From assembly GCF_003076275.1 (NCBI RefSeq), contig NZ_CP029064.1, positions 2,676,501 through 2,740,500 on the forward strand: 64,000 nucleotides of DNA, read 5' to 3'. Of the stretch, positions 55,148-63,578 are shown piece by piece (the stretch's first letter is position 1; every line of letters starts with the position of its first letter). Below the pieces are notes generated by a model, which saw only the letters and a list, made by a program, of their open reading frames with translations, was not told where the DNA came from and made no database searches. The translations under genes and the position numbers were made by a program. The stretch comes from Microbulbifer sp. A4B17. Its GTDB lineage: Bacteria > Pseudomonadota > Gammaproteobacteria > Pseudomonadales > Cellvibrionaceae.

Positions 55148-55804
55148 TTACCTTATTTCCGGCAACTCTAGTGGAGTAACCAAAGGTCTATAAAGATCCA
55201 TAAACACCATATCTTCTGACGCATTAGCCATATGGCAGCCTGCACAGCTAGCGATATCCATTACTTTTGTACTAGCGGCATATGGAGGTGCATGATGACC
55301 AAAATTAAAATACCCCCAACCATTCGACTCTTGGAATCGCGTAGAATCTTTAACCGAAACATCCATTCCATTAACCGGCCCGGGGAAATACCCTCGCCCC
55401 GAAGATTCATAGCGTGAACCATCCGGTTCGGTTACCTTACCCCCGGTAAGCTGCAATTCCTTCAACATAATGGTTCCTTCCGGCCATTTACTATGCTTCC
55501 GGTAATACTCAAAAGCCTTAGGTTGAACATAAACATTGTGATACTCAGGAAAACTGGCACCCCCTCCATTAAGCCCGTTTGGAGTTATTGGAGAACCAAT
55601 AAATACCCAACGCCGAAAGCTCTTTGGCTGCACTAACTCCAGTTTATTATCACCGATCCACTTAGGCTCAATGTCAATATGTTCATAGCTGGCTGCAAAT
55701 TTCGACGGGGCACTTTTATAGTTTTCACTCGCAAGGGTTGCTGCAGTATAATGAAATACTATCGCAGACAGAGTACCTATAATAATTTTCCCAGAATTTC
55801 TCAT
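55148..55804 (-). CDS. Cytochrome P460-like heme protein
   Basis: A 218-residue exported protein of the cytochrome P460 family. A signal peptide (1-26) precedes RRWVFIGSPITPNG and FPEYHNVYVQPKAFEYYRKH, the family core, then a single C-terminal heme motif SCAGCH (Cys187-His191). P460 proteins from ammonia oxidisers convert hydroxylamine, but relatives in heterotrophs have unknown roles, often in detoxifying reactive nitrogen species. The start at 55804 follows GGGAG at 7 bases; the frame is open farther upstream. It ends next to the stop of a LysR gene. Confidence 0.85.
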   Translation of the reverse strand: MRNSGKIIIGTLSAIVFHYTAATLASENYKSAPSKFAASYEHIDIEPKWIGDNKLELVQPKSFRRWVFIGSPITPNGLNGGGASFPEYHNVYVQPKAFEYYRKHSKWPEGTIMLKELQLTGGKVTEPDGSRYESSGRGYFPGPVNGMDVSVKDSTRFQESNGWGYFNFGHHAPPYAASTKVMDIASCAGCHMANASEDMVFMDLYRPLVTPLELPEIR

Positions 55805-56274
55805 AATATTCTCCCACAGTGCAATTTGGACTGCCGTCTGTGCGTTTAAGCAAAATGACTTGCAATGAATATATGAAACCACCTCTGAAATGCCCAATAG
55901 GTATGCATAATAGAACTATAAGTGAGGCTTATAGCTGCTGACTTTAATCAATCATTTGAGGGGGCTTTTTCTAAGCTTATAAAATATACAAGGCATATAA
56001 ACTACTTCCAGAGCATGTCGAGAGTGTCTGTAGATCCTTTAGGTTTCTCTGGAAAGCTAAAACTGAATTCATCAATCATGATGAGACTGCTGGCTGATTG
56101 ACCAGACTAAGGAATAAAGCGCAATAACCGTCTTCCGTAGAGAGACTATTTTGAGCTAACCAGCCATTTAGAATAGGGGCTCGCCTTTTGGGCCTCGCGA
56201 TTCTGCTCACTTTGAATCAGAACTGGACATCCCTGCCAAAAATTAATTGACACGGAACTATGTGGTCAGACACG
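55805..56274. other. Intergenic stretch of about 470 bases
   Basis: Between the P460-like gene start and the tRNA-Pro terminator. It must hold the P460 promoter near 55820-55900. No other gene or RNA was recognised. Confidence 0.4.
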
Positions 56275-56300
56275 AAAAAGCCCGCATTAGCGGGCTTTTT
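56275..56300 (-). terminator. Terminator of tRNA-Pro
   Basis: On the minus strand AAAGCCCG/CGGGCTTT with a short loop is followed by T residues, directly after the tRNA end. Confidence 0.88.
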
Positions 56301-56308
56301 CATCAATA

Positions 56309-56385
<77 letters not shown>

Positions 56386-56394
56386 AGGACGCGA

Positions 56395-56423
56395 ATACTA
56401 CCCATCCGGTTTTGAAAGATCAA
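56395..56423 (-). promoter_or_regulatory. Promoter of tRNA-Pro
   Basis: On the minus strand TTGATC and TAGTAT are separated by 17 bases, with a G/C-containing start region, 10 bases before the tRNA. Confidence 0.7.
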
Positions 56424-57424
56424 GCACTTTTTGGCGCGAATATCAGGGTGCCAAAAGGAAGCGTTTTTACATGTACTCCCACACACCCCACCCTCAACTT
56501 ACAGTTTACGCGCTTAAATCTAACATGATTAATGATGGTACATCGGGAGGCAGGAAGTGATTTTGAATATCGATTTATTCAGGTTTTTCACATTTCGAAG
56601 GTTGCCCACAATTATAAACTGTTCCACTGCAATAGATATAAACTCCCAGCCTAAGCCCAGAGGGCTCCAGGGGTAAAGTACGCGCGTTGGAAACTTACAT
56701 TTAAATGGAGTCAGTGGTAGAGAATTCCCATTGGTCGAACATCAATCCTAGTGATGGCTCAACAATAAAGTTGAAAAGTAGATACATAGTCTCCCGCGTG
56801 ACACTTCAGATATAACTCTAATAGTCATCAATAAAAATTTGAGCGCCCTAAGACCAGAAAATACAATGATTTTAGTAAATTAAATAGCGCCATTTAGCCC
56901 TTCCCCATAAATGAGGGATAAAAAAAGCCAACTTCATAGCAATTTGCTATTAGAGCCGTAAACAACTATCAGCGCCGATCACCAATGTGCACTTAGCGAA
57001 CCAAAAACACTCTTTTAATTTCAATACTCCTAGTTATTTATCGAAACCGAAAAACCTCAACGCTTAATGATCAACAACCTAGACAAGGATTTACCACCTT
57101 CTTTTCATTAAAATTAGCAAGATATACCCATAAAATTTGAACAGATTTCTTGACCATCTTTACGTCTCTATTACCTTTTTATTTCCCTCAATAAAAACTT
57201 CCAAACTTTCCCTGCACTTCTGAAATGCTTCTCTATACTCAGATCAGCCAGCTGGATGTCCGTCGCGAGATACATCAAGTTCAAAGTTAGAAACCGATTC
57301 ATTATCAGCAGGCTGACCCTAAAAACGGAGCTCTATCGGGCTCCAAAATTCTCACCCGGAAACCATGAAATAACCTAGGCGATAGCTGCCCCTATCGTTA
57401 AAGGTCTACTCGAGGAGTACGTTC
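56424..57424. other. Long gene-free region before the repeat-protein cassette
   Basis: About 1 kb of AT-rich sequence with no frame that has a start, ribosome site and protein-like composition. A ribosome site GAGGAG sits 7 bases before the ATG at 57425. The length is unusual and may reflect a regulatory leader, decayed DNA or an RNA gene; no conserved fold was recognised. Confidence 0.5.
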
Positions 57425-58279
57425 ATGTACCAACCATACGCATATGCTCAAGGGATCCCTGGACAACCACAAAACTATACGGTACCTCCGATCAATCCTG
57501 TTATCGGTCTCACCCCGCATCAACCATATCTTCCCCTGCAACAATTGGCACCACAAGGACTGTTAGGGGAGTTTGTGAGCCGAGCAGCACCGGTTATTGG
57601 CGGAATTGTGGGCGGCCCACAGGGTCAACTGATCAATGCACTCGGTGGGCTGGGACAGTTACTACCCTTCCAGGCAGTACCGCAGGTCCCGCAACAATTT
57701 GCTCCCCATGTTCCCCAGCAGTTTGTACCGCAAATTCCCCCGCAATACGCTCATCAATTTGCCCCCCAAGGCTACCTCAGTGAACTGATAAACCGCGCAG
57801 CCCCCGTGCTGGCTAACTACATCAATAACCCGCAAGCACAGCTGATCAATGCAGCCACCCAGCTAGGGCAATATTTGCCCTACCAGGCGGCTCCTCAACT
57901 GGCACCTCAAGGCCTTCTGGGTGAATTCGTAAGCCGTGCTGCCCCTGTTATTGGTAACTACATTGGTGGACCCCAGGGGCAATTTCTGAACAATGTGGCG
58001 CGCTTAGGCCATTTACTGCCCTTCCAAGCCGCTCCACACCTCGTCCCTCAAGGGTACATCGGTCAGCCGGTCAATCAGTTGGCCCCATTTATCCCCGAGC
58101 AGTACGGAACTGTACCTCCACAGGCTTTCACTCCACTGAACCAACCTGTGCCATTCCAGGCTGTACCACAACCACCCCAGCAACCCTTCCAAAGTTTGGC
58201 AGGGATTGGTCAGCCTTTGGCCTACCAGGCGATGCCACAACCAAACTCAGCTTTGCAACAGCAGGCCTACCTGCACTAG
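57425..58279 (+). CDS. Proline/glutamine-rich protein with three internal repeats
   Basis: A 284-residue protein of unknown family. Three copies of a 43-44-residue unit occur at residues 42-85, 113-155 and 160-203, each reading approximately APQGxLxExxxRAAPVxxxY, then a GGPQxQ-type turn, a short helix LxNxxxxLG, and LPFQA. A degenerate fourth unit covers 208-247. Between and after them run Pro/Gln spacers (PQVPQQFAPHVPQQF). The repeat helices are hydrophobic and amphipathic, yet there is no signal peptide and few charges. GAGGAG precedes the ATG. It is the first of three genes with the I9-like protein and a subtilase, so it may be the protease's substrate, a scaffold or a secreted structural protein (inference). 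Confidence 0.65.
   Translation: MYQPYAYAQGIPGQPQNYTVPPINPVIGLTPHQPYLPLQQLAPQGLLGEFVSRAAPVIGGIVGGPQGQLINALGGLGQLLPFQAVPQVPQQFAPHVPQQFVPQIPPQYAHQFAPQGYLSELINRAAPVLANYINNPQAQLINAATQLGQYLPYQAAPQLAPQGLLGEFVSRAAPVIGNYIGGPQGQFLNNVARLGHLLPFQAAPHLVPQGYIGQPVNQLAPFIPEQYGTVPPQAFTPLNQPVPFQAVPQPPQQPFQSLAGIGQPLAYQAMPQPNSALQQQAYLH
57548..58166 (+). repeat. Coding repeats of the Pro/Gln-rich protein
   Basis: Three diverged 130-base units start at about 57548, 57761 and 57902, with a weaker fourth near 58046. The third is closest to the first in protein sequence (LLGEFVSRAAPVIG in both), which suggests duplication followed by exchange. Synonymous positions differ, so the duplications are not recent. Confidence 0.65.
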
Positions 58280-58370
58280 AGACGCATACGGGACGGGGCC
58301 TTGCGCCCTTTCCCATCAGGCGAGCTCGCCTCAGGACAACTTCAAATAGCGCAGTAATAGTGAGAGAAAA

Positions 58371-58604
58371 ATGAAGAAGTTTGAGCAATATGTAGCTGTG
58401 CCCAATCGGAAAGTATCAGCGAGTACTCTGGAGCTAGAGGAATTAGTGAAGGAAGCTTCGAATTGCCCCGATGTGAAAGACGTTACTTTACGAAAAAGTA
58501 ACGTCACGCTCGTGGCCACACCTGATGCCGTCAATGATTTAAGAAAGAAACTTGGGGGCAAGGTAATTATTGACCCGGATCAACCGATTCATCCTCTCAA
58601 TTAG
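58371..58604 (+). CDS. Small protein resembling a stand-alone I9 propeptide/inhibitor
   Basis: A 77-residue protein with no signal peptide. The second half, VTLRKSNVTLVATPDAVNDLRKKLGG followed by KVIIDPDQPIHPLN, has the layout of a subtilisin I9 prodomain: a beta strand, a helix, and a strand ending in an acidic pair with a tail that could reach the protease cleft. In I9 domains that C-terminal tail occupies the active site. The next gene is a subtilase, 79 bases downstream, that has no obvious I9 domain of its own, so this protein may be a separate chaperone or inhibitor for it. Similarity is by pattern, not search. Confidence 0.55.
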   Translation: MKKFEQYVAVPNRKVSASTLELEELVKEASNCPDVKDVTLRKSNVTLVATPDAVNDLRKKLGGKVIIDPDQPIHPLN

Positions 58605-58689
58605 GACTGAAACCCACTCGATTCACAACTTTCAGATGTTTTGCACGCGTGCTAAGTCAGTACCGCACTGAAAGCGAAGGAACATGAAC

Positions 58690-60597
58690 ATGACTGAATC
58701 CCGACAAGAAAAGGCCGCAGGAGAACCTTCGGTCGAGGTTGCAGAAAAAGTCGAGTTGCTTATTTCGCCTCGCCGTAGCCTTATGGCCAAGTCCATAGGC
58801 GTGCAGCCATTGAGCGCGGGCTCAATGCACAACGTGATCACCACCATTGCAAGACAAGCCGGCTGTGAAGTGCTTCGCGAAATACGCCCAGGTAGAAAGC
58901 TGAAAACACTCTCATCAGCAGATGAGGCGACCAGTATTTATAAAGTTCGTATGGATGTGGATGCTGCCGCAGCTCTCTACCAAACGACACCTCCAAATGT
59001 GGCTGTCGAACTTGACTCCCTACTCTCCTACGGGCAGGCAAGTTACTCCCCGACCTTTTCCGCCGTTTTTGCACAACAGCCAGGTCTACTGCGTGAGTAC
59101 CATGTCCAAGCTCAGCAGGTACACTTCCGCGTTATCGGTGCAAAAGGCGAACCGATACGCGACGCACAAATAATTATTGAAAGCGCTGGATTTCCTCAAG
59201 AAGGCGTTACCAATAATAAAGGGGAAGTAGCCCTCAATATTTTTGCGCAAAGTGGCGGCGCTCAGGTGAAATCACTTCTGATCCGCCCAGCCAAAGATTT
59301 CTGGAACAAATATATTCGCTGCCCATCTCTATCCCTTTCGGGTGTTAACCTGGTGAAGCTCCAGCCCCTAAGTGAGGCAATACCCAACTTCCCCAATGAT
59401 GCATCATATGGCTGGGGACAAAAGTACATGGGCCTGGACCAGCTGCCCGATGAATATACCGGCAAAGGCATCAAGATCGCGATCATTGACTCCGGCGCGG
59501 ACAACAAGCACCCGATATTGGGCCACTTAAAAAATGGTATCGATGTAACCAACAACTACGATACCGAGAGCTGGGCTCAAGATATCGTCGGCCACGGCAC
59601 CCACTGCGCAGGAATCATTACCGGGCAACCCCCAGGATCCGAAGCCATCCGAGGTTTCGCCCCGGAAGCTGAAATTTACATTTTTAAAGTTTTCCCTGGA
59701 GGGCAATTTAGCAGCCTGATCGATGCTCTCTCGCACTGCATTGAAATCGGCGTCGATGTGGTGAACATGAGCCTCGGCAGCTCTGAATCATCAGAAGCAG
59801 TTGAGCAGCAAATCGAGGAAGCTGTACAACATGGCATAGCTTGTATAGTCGCTGCAGGTAATAATGGCGGCGCAGTTCAATACCCCGCCAGATCACCCAA
59901 TACCATGGCCGTGAGTGCCTTCGGAATGCTGAATGAATTCCCCAAGGACTCCTGGGAAGCGCAAACAGTCATCCCCTCAACAGCCACAGCAGACGGTCTG
60001 TTTATTCCGACATTCAGCGCTTTTGGACAGGAAATATCCGTCGCCGCACCCGGGGTAGGCATAGTCTCATCTGTCCCAGACAAAGGATTTGATGTGCAAT
60101 CGGGCACATCAATGGCTGCGCCACACATTACCGGTATGGCTGCTCTTTTACTCGCTCATCATCCTTTATTTAAAGGTGTATTTAGACAAAAGGATGTATC
60201 TCGGGTGACCGGCCTATTCCAGCTTATCCGCTCCCTGGCCGCGCCAATGCCGCTAGGCGCAGAGAGAGTGGGTGCCGGTGTTCCCAAGCTGTTCGGGGTC
60301 GGGTCAGCTTTTGAGTCCGCGAAAGAACATGCCCGGGCCGGTGGTGTCCACGCCACTACGACACAGGGACCACCCCCTGCAACCCCCTACTCTGGCTTTA
60401 CCATGAGTCCCCTACATGGCTTCCCGCCTCAGACATCGCCCAATTGGCAGGGGCAATTTGTGCAGGGGGGTTACTACCCATCGGACCTGGCTGCAGTTAG
60501 CCCGCAGCAATCGGTAATGGGCAGTTTTCCAGACGGATTCGCACTGAGCGCCTATGGCATGCAGTTCGTTGATCCCCGTGCGATCCGATATTGGTAA
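58690..60597 (+). CDS. Subtilisin-family serine protease without a signal peptide
   Basis: A 635-residue S8 protease. Catalytic residues are clear: Asp267 in IAIIDSGADNKHP, His302 in GHGTHCAGI, Asn391 in AAGNNG and Ser474 in SGTSMAAPH. The N-terminal 110 residues form an unassigned domain (VELLISPRRSLMAKSIGV onward). Residues about 145-185 (VHFRVIGAKGEPIRDAQIIIES) look like a carboxypeptidase-regulatory-type beta domain. The last 70 residues are Pro/Gln/Gly-rich, echoing the spacers of the upstream repeat protein. No signal peptide or anchor is seen, so it acts in the cytoplasm or leaves by another route. The ATG at 58690 fits AAGGAAC better than 58684. Confidence 0.88.
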   Translation: MTESRQEKAAGEPSVEVAEKVELLISPRRSLMAKSIGVQPLSAGSMHNVITTIARQAGCEVLREIRPGRKLKTLSSADEATSIYKVRMDVDAAAALYQTTPPNVAVELDSLLSYGQASYSPTFSAVFAQQPGLLREYHVQAQQVHFRVIGAKGEPIRDAQIIIESAGFPQEGVTNNKGEVALNIFAQSGGAQVKSLLIRPAKDFWNKYIRCPSLSLSGVNLVKLQPLSEAIPNFPNDASYGWGQKYMGLDQLPDEYTGKGIKIAIIDSGADNKHPILGHLKNGIDVTNNYDTESWAQDIVGHGTHCAGIITGQPPGSEAIRGFAPEAEIYIFKVFPGGQFSSLIDALSHCIEIGVDVVNMSLGSSESSEAVEQQIEEAVQHGIACIVAAGNNGGAVQYPARSPNTMAVSAFGMLNEFPKDSWEAQTVIPSTATADGLFIPTFSAFGQEISVAAPGVGIVSSVPDKGFDVQSGTSMAAPHITGMAALLLAHHPLFKGVFRQKDVSRVTGLFQLIRSLAAPMPLGAERVGAGVPKLFGVGSAFESAKEHARAGGVHATTTQGPPPATPYSGFTMSPLHGFPPQTSPNWQGQFVQGGYYPSDLAAVSPQQSVMGSFPDGFALSAYGMQFVDPRAIRYW

Positions 60598-60631
60598 CTA
60601 AAGTCCATCATCTTTTAGACTACGAAAGCCT

Positions 60632-60670
60632 AGGCAAGACCGTAGTAATTCTACGGCCTTGCCTTTTTTT
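60632..60670 (+). terminator. Terminator of the subtilase cassette
   Basis: A long stem (AGGCAAG-CCGTAG pairing with CTACGG-CTTGCCT) with a five-base loop and seven T residues, 35 bases after the subtilase stop. It ends the three-gene unit. Confidence 0.9.
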
Positions 60671-60978
60671 GGACTCTATTAACCCTTACCACAGACGCAA
60701 CCCAATCAACACTTAAAAGCTCCCGCCTAGTTACTTGACTCCCCTTGGTTACATTTATGGGAGGTCTCATACTTTATAAAATAAATTTGATAACGACTTA
60801 ATAAGTGTATTCTTTAAAATATATGCTATCTCTATTGTGGCACCAAGAAACCCCATAACTCTGGACTGCCTCGTCACTCGCTGGCAGCTTGTGACCAGTT
60901 TGCTTGAAGGTGACACAAGGGCACCTGTAGGCTTAGATACTGTCGAAACGACTAATTGTTAGATTTCCTGCCGAAGAA

Positions 60979-62208
60979 ATGATGCTCAAACAACTACTAA
61001 CACTACCGCTACTACTCGCCACTCTATCCCCTGCTGTTCGGGCTTATGAGATCCTTTATAGTGCAGAAATCTCACCCGATTCAAAGCTGGCTGAGGTAGA
61101 AATGGCGCTCAGCGGTGAAGATATGCCAAGCAAACTCGTTCTAAACTTGAGTTCTGGGCGCTACCAGGACCTGGAAAGTGACGAGCCCCTGGAAATAAAG
61201 GGTGACAAAGCAACCTGGCGACCTGAGGGAAAGAAGCCTGTCCTCAAGTACAGCTTTGTAATCGACAACCAGCGCAGTAACGGGGGTTATGATTCCCGAA
61301 TCACCAAAGATTGGGCAATTCTTCGCAGTGACAAATTGATTGCACCAGTATCGGCAACCAGCCGTGGCCGCTCTACCGCCCGACTTAAGCTGGAACTTCC
61401 AGACCAATGGTATGCGGCTCTACCCTACCCTGAGATTAAAGAAAATCTATATCAGCTATCAGACCCGAAGCGTAAGTTTGTAAGACCCAAGGGTTGGATG
61501 ATTGTAGGGAAAATTGGCAGTCGGCAGGATGTGATAGCCGGTACGGAAACTCGTGTCGCAGGCCCAAAAAATGAAAACATACGGCGGCAGGACATCCTGG
61601 CCTTCCTCAACTGGAACCTGCCAGAATTGAAGAAAATCTTCCCCCTCTTCCCTGATCATCTATTGATCGTAACCGCTGACGATCCCATGTGGCGCGGCGG
61701 ACTGTCGGGGACACGCTCACTATATATGCATGCTGACCGGCCTCTGATCAGCGGCAACCGCACCAGTAGCATGATCCACGAGTTAGTTCATGTGGGCACG
61801 GGGATTCACGGTGACGATGAGAGCGATTGGATTGTAGAGGGATTAGCTGAATTTTACTCTCTGGAGATTTTAAGGCGAACTGGTGGCATCAGTGAAACCC
61901 GCTACCAGGAAGCAATGGATAAACTGATTAAGTGGGGTAAGAAGGCCCCTTCATTACTGGTTGAGCGCTCGTCCGGCCCTATTACCGCCCGTGCGGCTGG
62001 CGTAATGCAGCAACTGGATCGCGAGATTCGCGAAGCCAGTAACGGCAAAGCAAGTATTGATGACGTCGCGCAAGAACTGGCTCGCACACGCGGGGAAGTA
62101 ACGCTGAAAAGATTTAGAGCATTGTCTGAGAAAGCGGCCGGTAAGCCCGTAAAGGCATTAGTCACAGAAAACCTTACAGACCAGGTGAAAGACTCCAGCA
62201 ACCAGTAG
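60979..62208 (+). CDS. Exported gluzincin-type metallopeptidase (M1/M61-like core)
   Basis: A 409-residue protein with signal peptide (1-22, cut after VRA). An N-terminal beta-sandwich (about 23-140) precedes a peptidase domain with the zinc motif HELVH (His267, Glu268, His271) and a third ligand, Glu287, in DWIVEGLAEFYS. The layout HExxH followed by a glutamate in a W-x-x-E-G motif is that of the M1/M61 clan; the short length and beta-sandwich suit M61 glycyl-aminopeptidase relatives, which would act in the periplasm or outside. The start could be 60979 or 60982. A GC-rich hairpin follows. Confidence 0.8.
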   Translation: MMLKQLLTLPLLLATLSPAVRAYEILYSAEISPDSKLAEVEMALSGEDMPSKLVLNLSSGRYQDLESDEPLEIKGDKATWRPEGKKPVLKYSFVIDNQRSNGGYDSRITKDWAILRSDKLIAPVSATSRGRSTARLKLELPDQWYAALPYPEIKENLYQLSDPKRKFVRPKGWMIVGKIGSRQDVIAGTETRVAGPKNENIRRQDILAFLNWNLPELKKIFPLFPDHLLIVTADDPMWRGGLSGTRSLYMHADRPLISGNRTSSMIHELVHVGTGIHGDDESDWIVEGLAEFYSLEILRRTGGISETRYQEAMDKLIKWGKKAPSLLVERSSGPITARAAGVMQQLDREIREASNGKASIDDVAQELARTRGEVTLKRFRALSEKAAGKPVKALVTENLTDQVKDSSNQ

Positions 62209-62217
62209 ACAAAAAAA

Positions 62218-62249
62218 AGCCCTGACGACGGGGGGGAGAGCGTCAGGGC
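62218..62249 (+). terminator. Hairpin after the metallopeptidase gene
   Basis: A 9-bp stem GCCCTGACG/CGTCAGGGC with an A-rich left flank and a G-rich loop, 9 bases after the stop. No T-run follows, so function as terminator is uncertain. Confidence 0.5.
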
Positions 62250-62538
62250 CAAGACCATTAGGAGTGAAACTTGGAGGATTTCATCCTTGCTTCCAGGTGA
62301 CAGCCATGTGAGCCACCCTACCAGCATTACTAAACACGTTGGGGGAGATGTGTTAGCCAGTTAAAGACAGTATCGAACACCGATCAGAGATTGCCAGCAC
62401 ACCCTAAAATTAATTTAGAACAAATAGAAATAGTTTTCTGAGCACCAGCGCTAAAAGTTATTACGACCCCCCACCACCATCAGAAGGTAACTTTTCCTAC
62501 TTTTTTTCACTTGTTTGCAACATTGACGAAAACAATGC

Positions 62539-62566
62539 TTGACTAATCCTCTAGAGTCCCTAAAAT
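62539..62566 (+). promoter_or_regulatory. Promoter of the tRNA-Cys/tRNA-Leu unit
   Basis: TTGACT, 16 bases, TAAAAT, followed by a GGCGCCC discriminator. GC-rich discriminators of this kind are typical of stringently controlled stable-RNA promoters. Confidence 0.7.
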
Positions 62567-62676
62567 GGCGCCCACTTACACAGTGAAACGCACGTAAGTA
62601 TAAGAAAACGCTAGGATTTTTCAGATTTATCAGATAGAATTCGCAGCGTTCTTTTCCGCCAAAGGCGGATGAAAAA

Positions 62677-62750
62677 GGCTAGGTGGCAGAGTGGTCATGC
62701 AGCGGACTGCAACTCCGTGTACGCCGGTTCGATTCCGACCCTAGCCTCCA
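62677..62750 (+). tRNA. tRNA-Cys (anticodon GCA)
   Basis: A 74-base cloverleaf including CCA. Acceptor GGCTAGG/CCTAGCC, anticodon stem GCGGA/TCCGT with loop CTGCAAC (anticodon GCA) and T arm CGCCGGTTCGATTCCGACC-type. It is co-transcribed with tRNA-Leu, 90 bases apart. Confidence 0.97.
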
Positions 62751-62840
62751 TTTTTCTCTTCATTGCAGTATCCTGTTGAATGCAATGAAAGTGAGAATGA
62801 AGGGCAACTTTTAAACATCGCCCTCTCTCGCAAAGGATCT

Positions 62841-62927
62841 GCCCGGGTGGTGGAATTGGTAGACACAGGAGACTTAAAATCTCCCGGCTTCACGGCCGTG
62901 CCGGTTCAAGTCCGGCCCCGGGCACCA
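62841..62927 (+). tRNA. tRNA-Leu (anticodon TAA)
   Basis: An 87-base class II tRNA with CCA. Acceptor GCCCGGG/CCCGGGC, anticodon loop CTTAAAA (anticodon TAA), a long variable arm (CCGGCTTCACGGCCGTG region) and T arm GCCGGTTCAAGTCCGGC. The 3' ends of such tRNAs are common integration sites for mobile elements; the gene-poor stretch after it would fit a decayed one. Confidence 0.96.
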
Positions 62928-63138
62928 CTAGATCCTTAAAAATCAAGAAGTTACAGACCTTTTGGTGCAAATTTGGTGCACTAACTTCCCCTTCCCTCAT
63001 GCGACACAAACCCCAGTGGTAAATATTTTTTCTTAAGCGAAAAAGATAGAGCTCCCACTTTCAACACTTATAGTATCCACTTCATGCGATGATATCACCC
63101 CGTACTACGCAAGGGGCAGCTCTGCTCTTAAGTGAACA
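62928..63138. other. Gene-poor stretch after tRNA-Leu
   Basis: Contains the nearly adjacent direct repeat TTTGGTGCA at 62961-62969 and 62972-62980. No integrase, repeat of the tRNA end or coding frame was found within the window. Confidence 0.4.
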
Positions 63139-63154
63139 CTGTATTTTCATACAG
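63139..63154. promoter_or_regulatory. LexA (SOS) box, copy 1
   Basis: CTGTATTTTCATACAG fits the LexA consensus CTGT-N8-ACAG exactly, with A/T-rich inner bases. On the plus strand it precedes GGGGAG and an 18-codon frame (63191-63247, MSPYTFTLTTLEAAP) that overlaps the end of the minus-strand gene. Confidence 0.75.
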
Positions 63155-63206
63155 TACATGCAAGTAGGTAATGATTAGGCGGGGAGCAACATGAGCCCCT
63201 ACACCT

Positions 63207-63404
63207 TTACCCTAACAACGCTCGAAGCTGCTCCTGCTTCTCTGTAAGAGTATTTAGCTCATCCACTAAACAGTTAACAGCCCCACCCAGATGGTTGGCT
63301 TGCGCTATAAGGATATCCTTGATTTTTGGATCAGCGGTATCAGCAGTCATATGTATTGTGTCCAGGTAAGCTTGTATCTCAGCTTGAAGCTCTATAAATG
63401 CCAT
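63207..63404 (-). CDS. Small helical protein within the SOS-box locus
   Basis: A 65-residue protein starting MAFIELQAEIQAYLDTIH, with AAGGAG 9 bases before the ATG at 63404. It looks like two or three amphipathic helices (IKDILIAQANHLGGAVNCLVDELNTLTEKQEQLRALLG) and carries one cysteine. There is no signal peptide or membrane helix. It follows a 20-codon frame with a strong ribosome site, and a LexA box lies about 160 bases upstream, so it may be SOS-induced (inference). No family is recognised. Confidence 0.55.
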   Translation of the reverse strand: MAFIELQAEIQAYLDTIHMTADTADPKIKDILIAQANHLGGAVNCLVDELNTLTEKQEQLRALLG

Positions 63405-63440
63405 TACTATCAACTCCTTCTTTCTGTTGGGTGCAGGTCG

Positions 63441-63503
63441 TCATACTGCCAGTCCCAATAATGCATGTGCGCCCTGAGCACCCTGGTTAGAAGGGGTGCT
63501 CAT
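63441..63503 (-). CDS. Very small peptide gene (20 codons) downstream of a LexA box
   Basis: The frame encodes MSTPSNQGAQGAHALLGLAV and is preceded by AAGGAGG at 9 bases, as strong a ribosome site as any in the window. It lies 60 bases downstream of LexA box copy 2 and 36 bases upstream of the 65-residue gene. It may be a leader peptide coupling translation, or a small peptide in its own right. Confidence 0.4.
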   Translation of the reverse strand: MSTPSNQGAQGAHALLGLAV

Positions 63504-63562
63504 GTACTTCAGCCTCCTTTTTGGCTGGGCACTTAACGGCACGAGAGTAACTTATCAGAATA

Positions 63563-63578
63563 CTGTATGTTCATACAG
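63563..63578. promoter_or_regulatory. LexA (SOS) box, copy 2
   Basis: CTGTATGTTCATACAG, consensus CTGT-N8-ACAG, differing from copy 1 at one position. On the minus strand it overlaps a plausible promoter region (TATTCT just after the box) leading to the 20-codon and 65-residue genes. Confidence 0.8.

Noticed and set aside
62841-63000. Integrated prophage or genomic island with attachment site in tRNA-Leu
   Set aside because: No integrase gene and no second copy of the tRNA 3' end occur in the window; the idea needs sequence beyond 64000.
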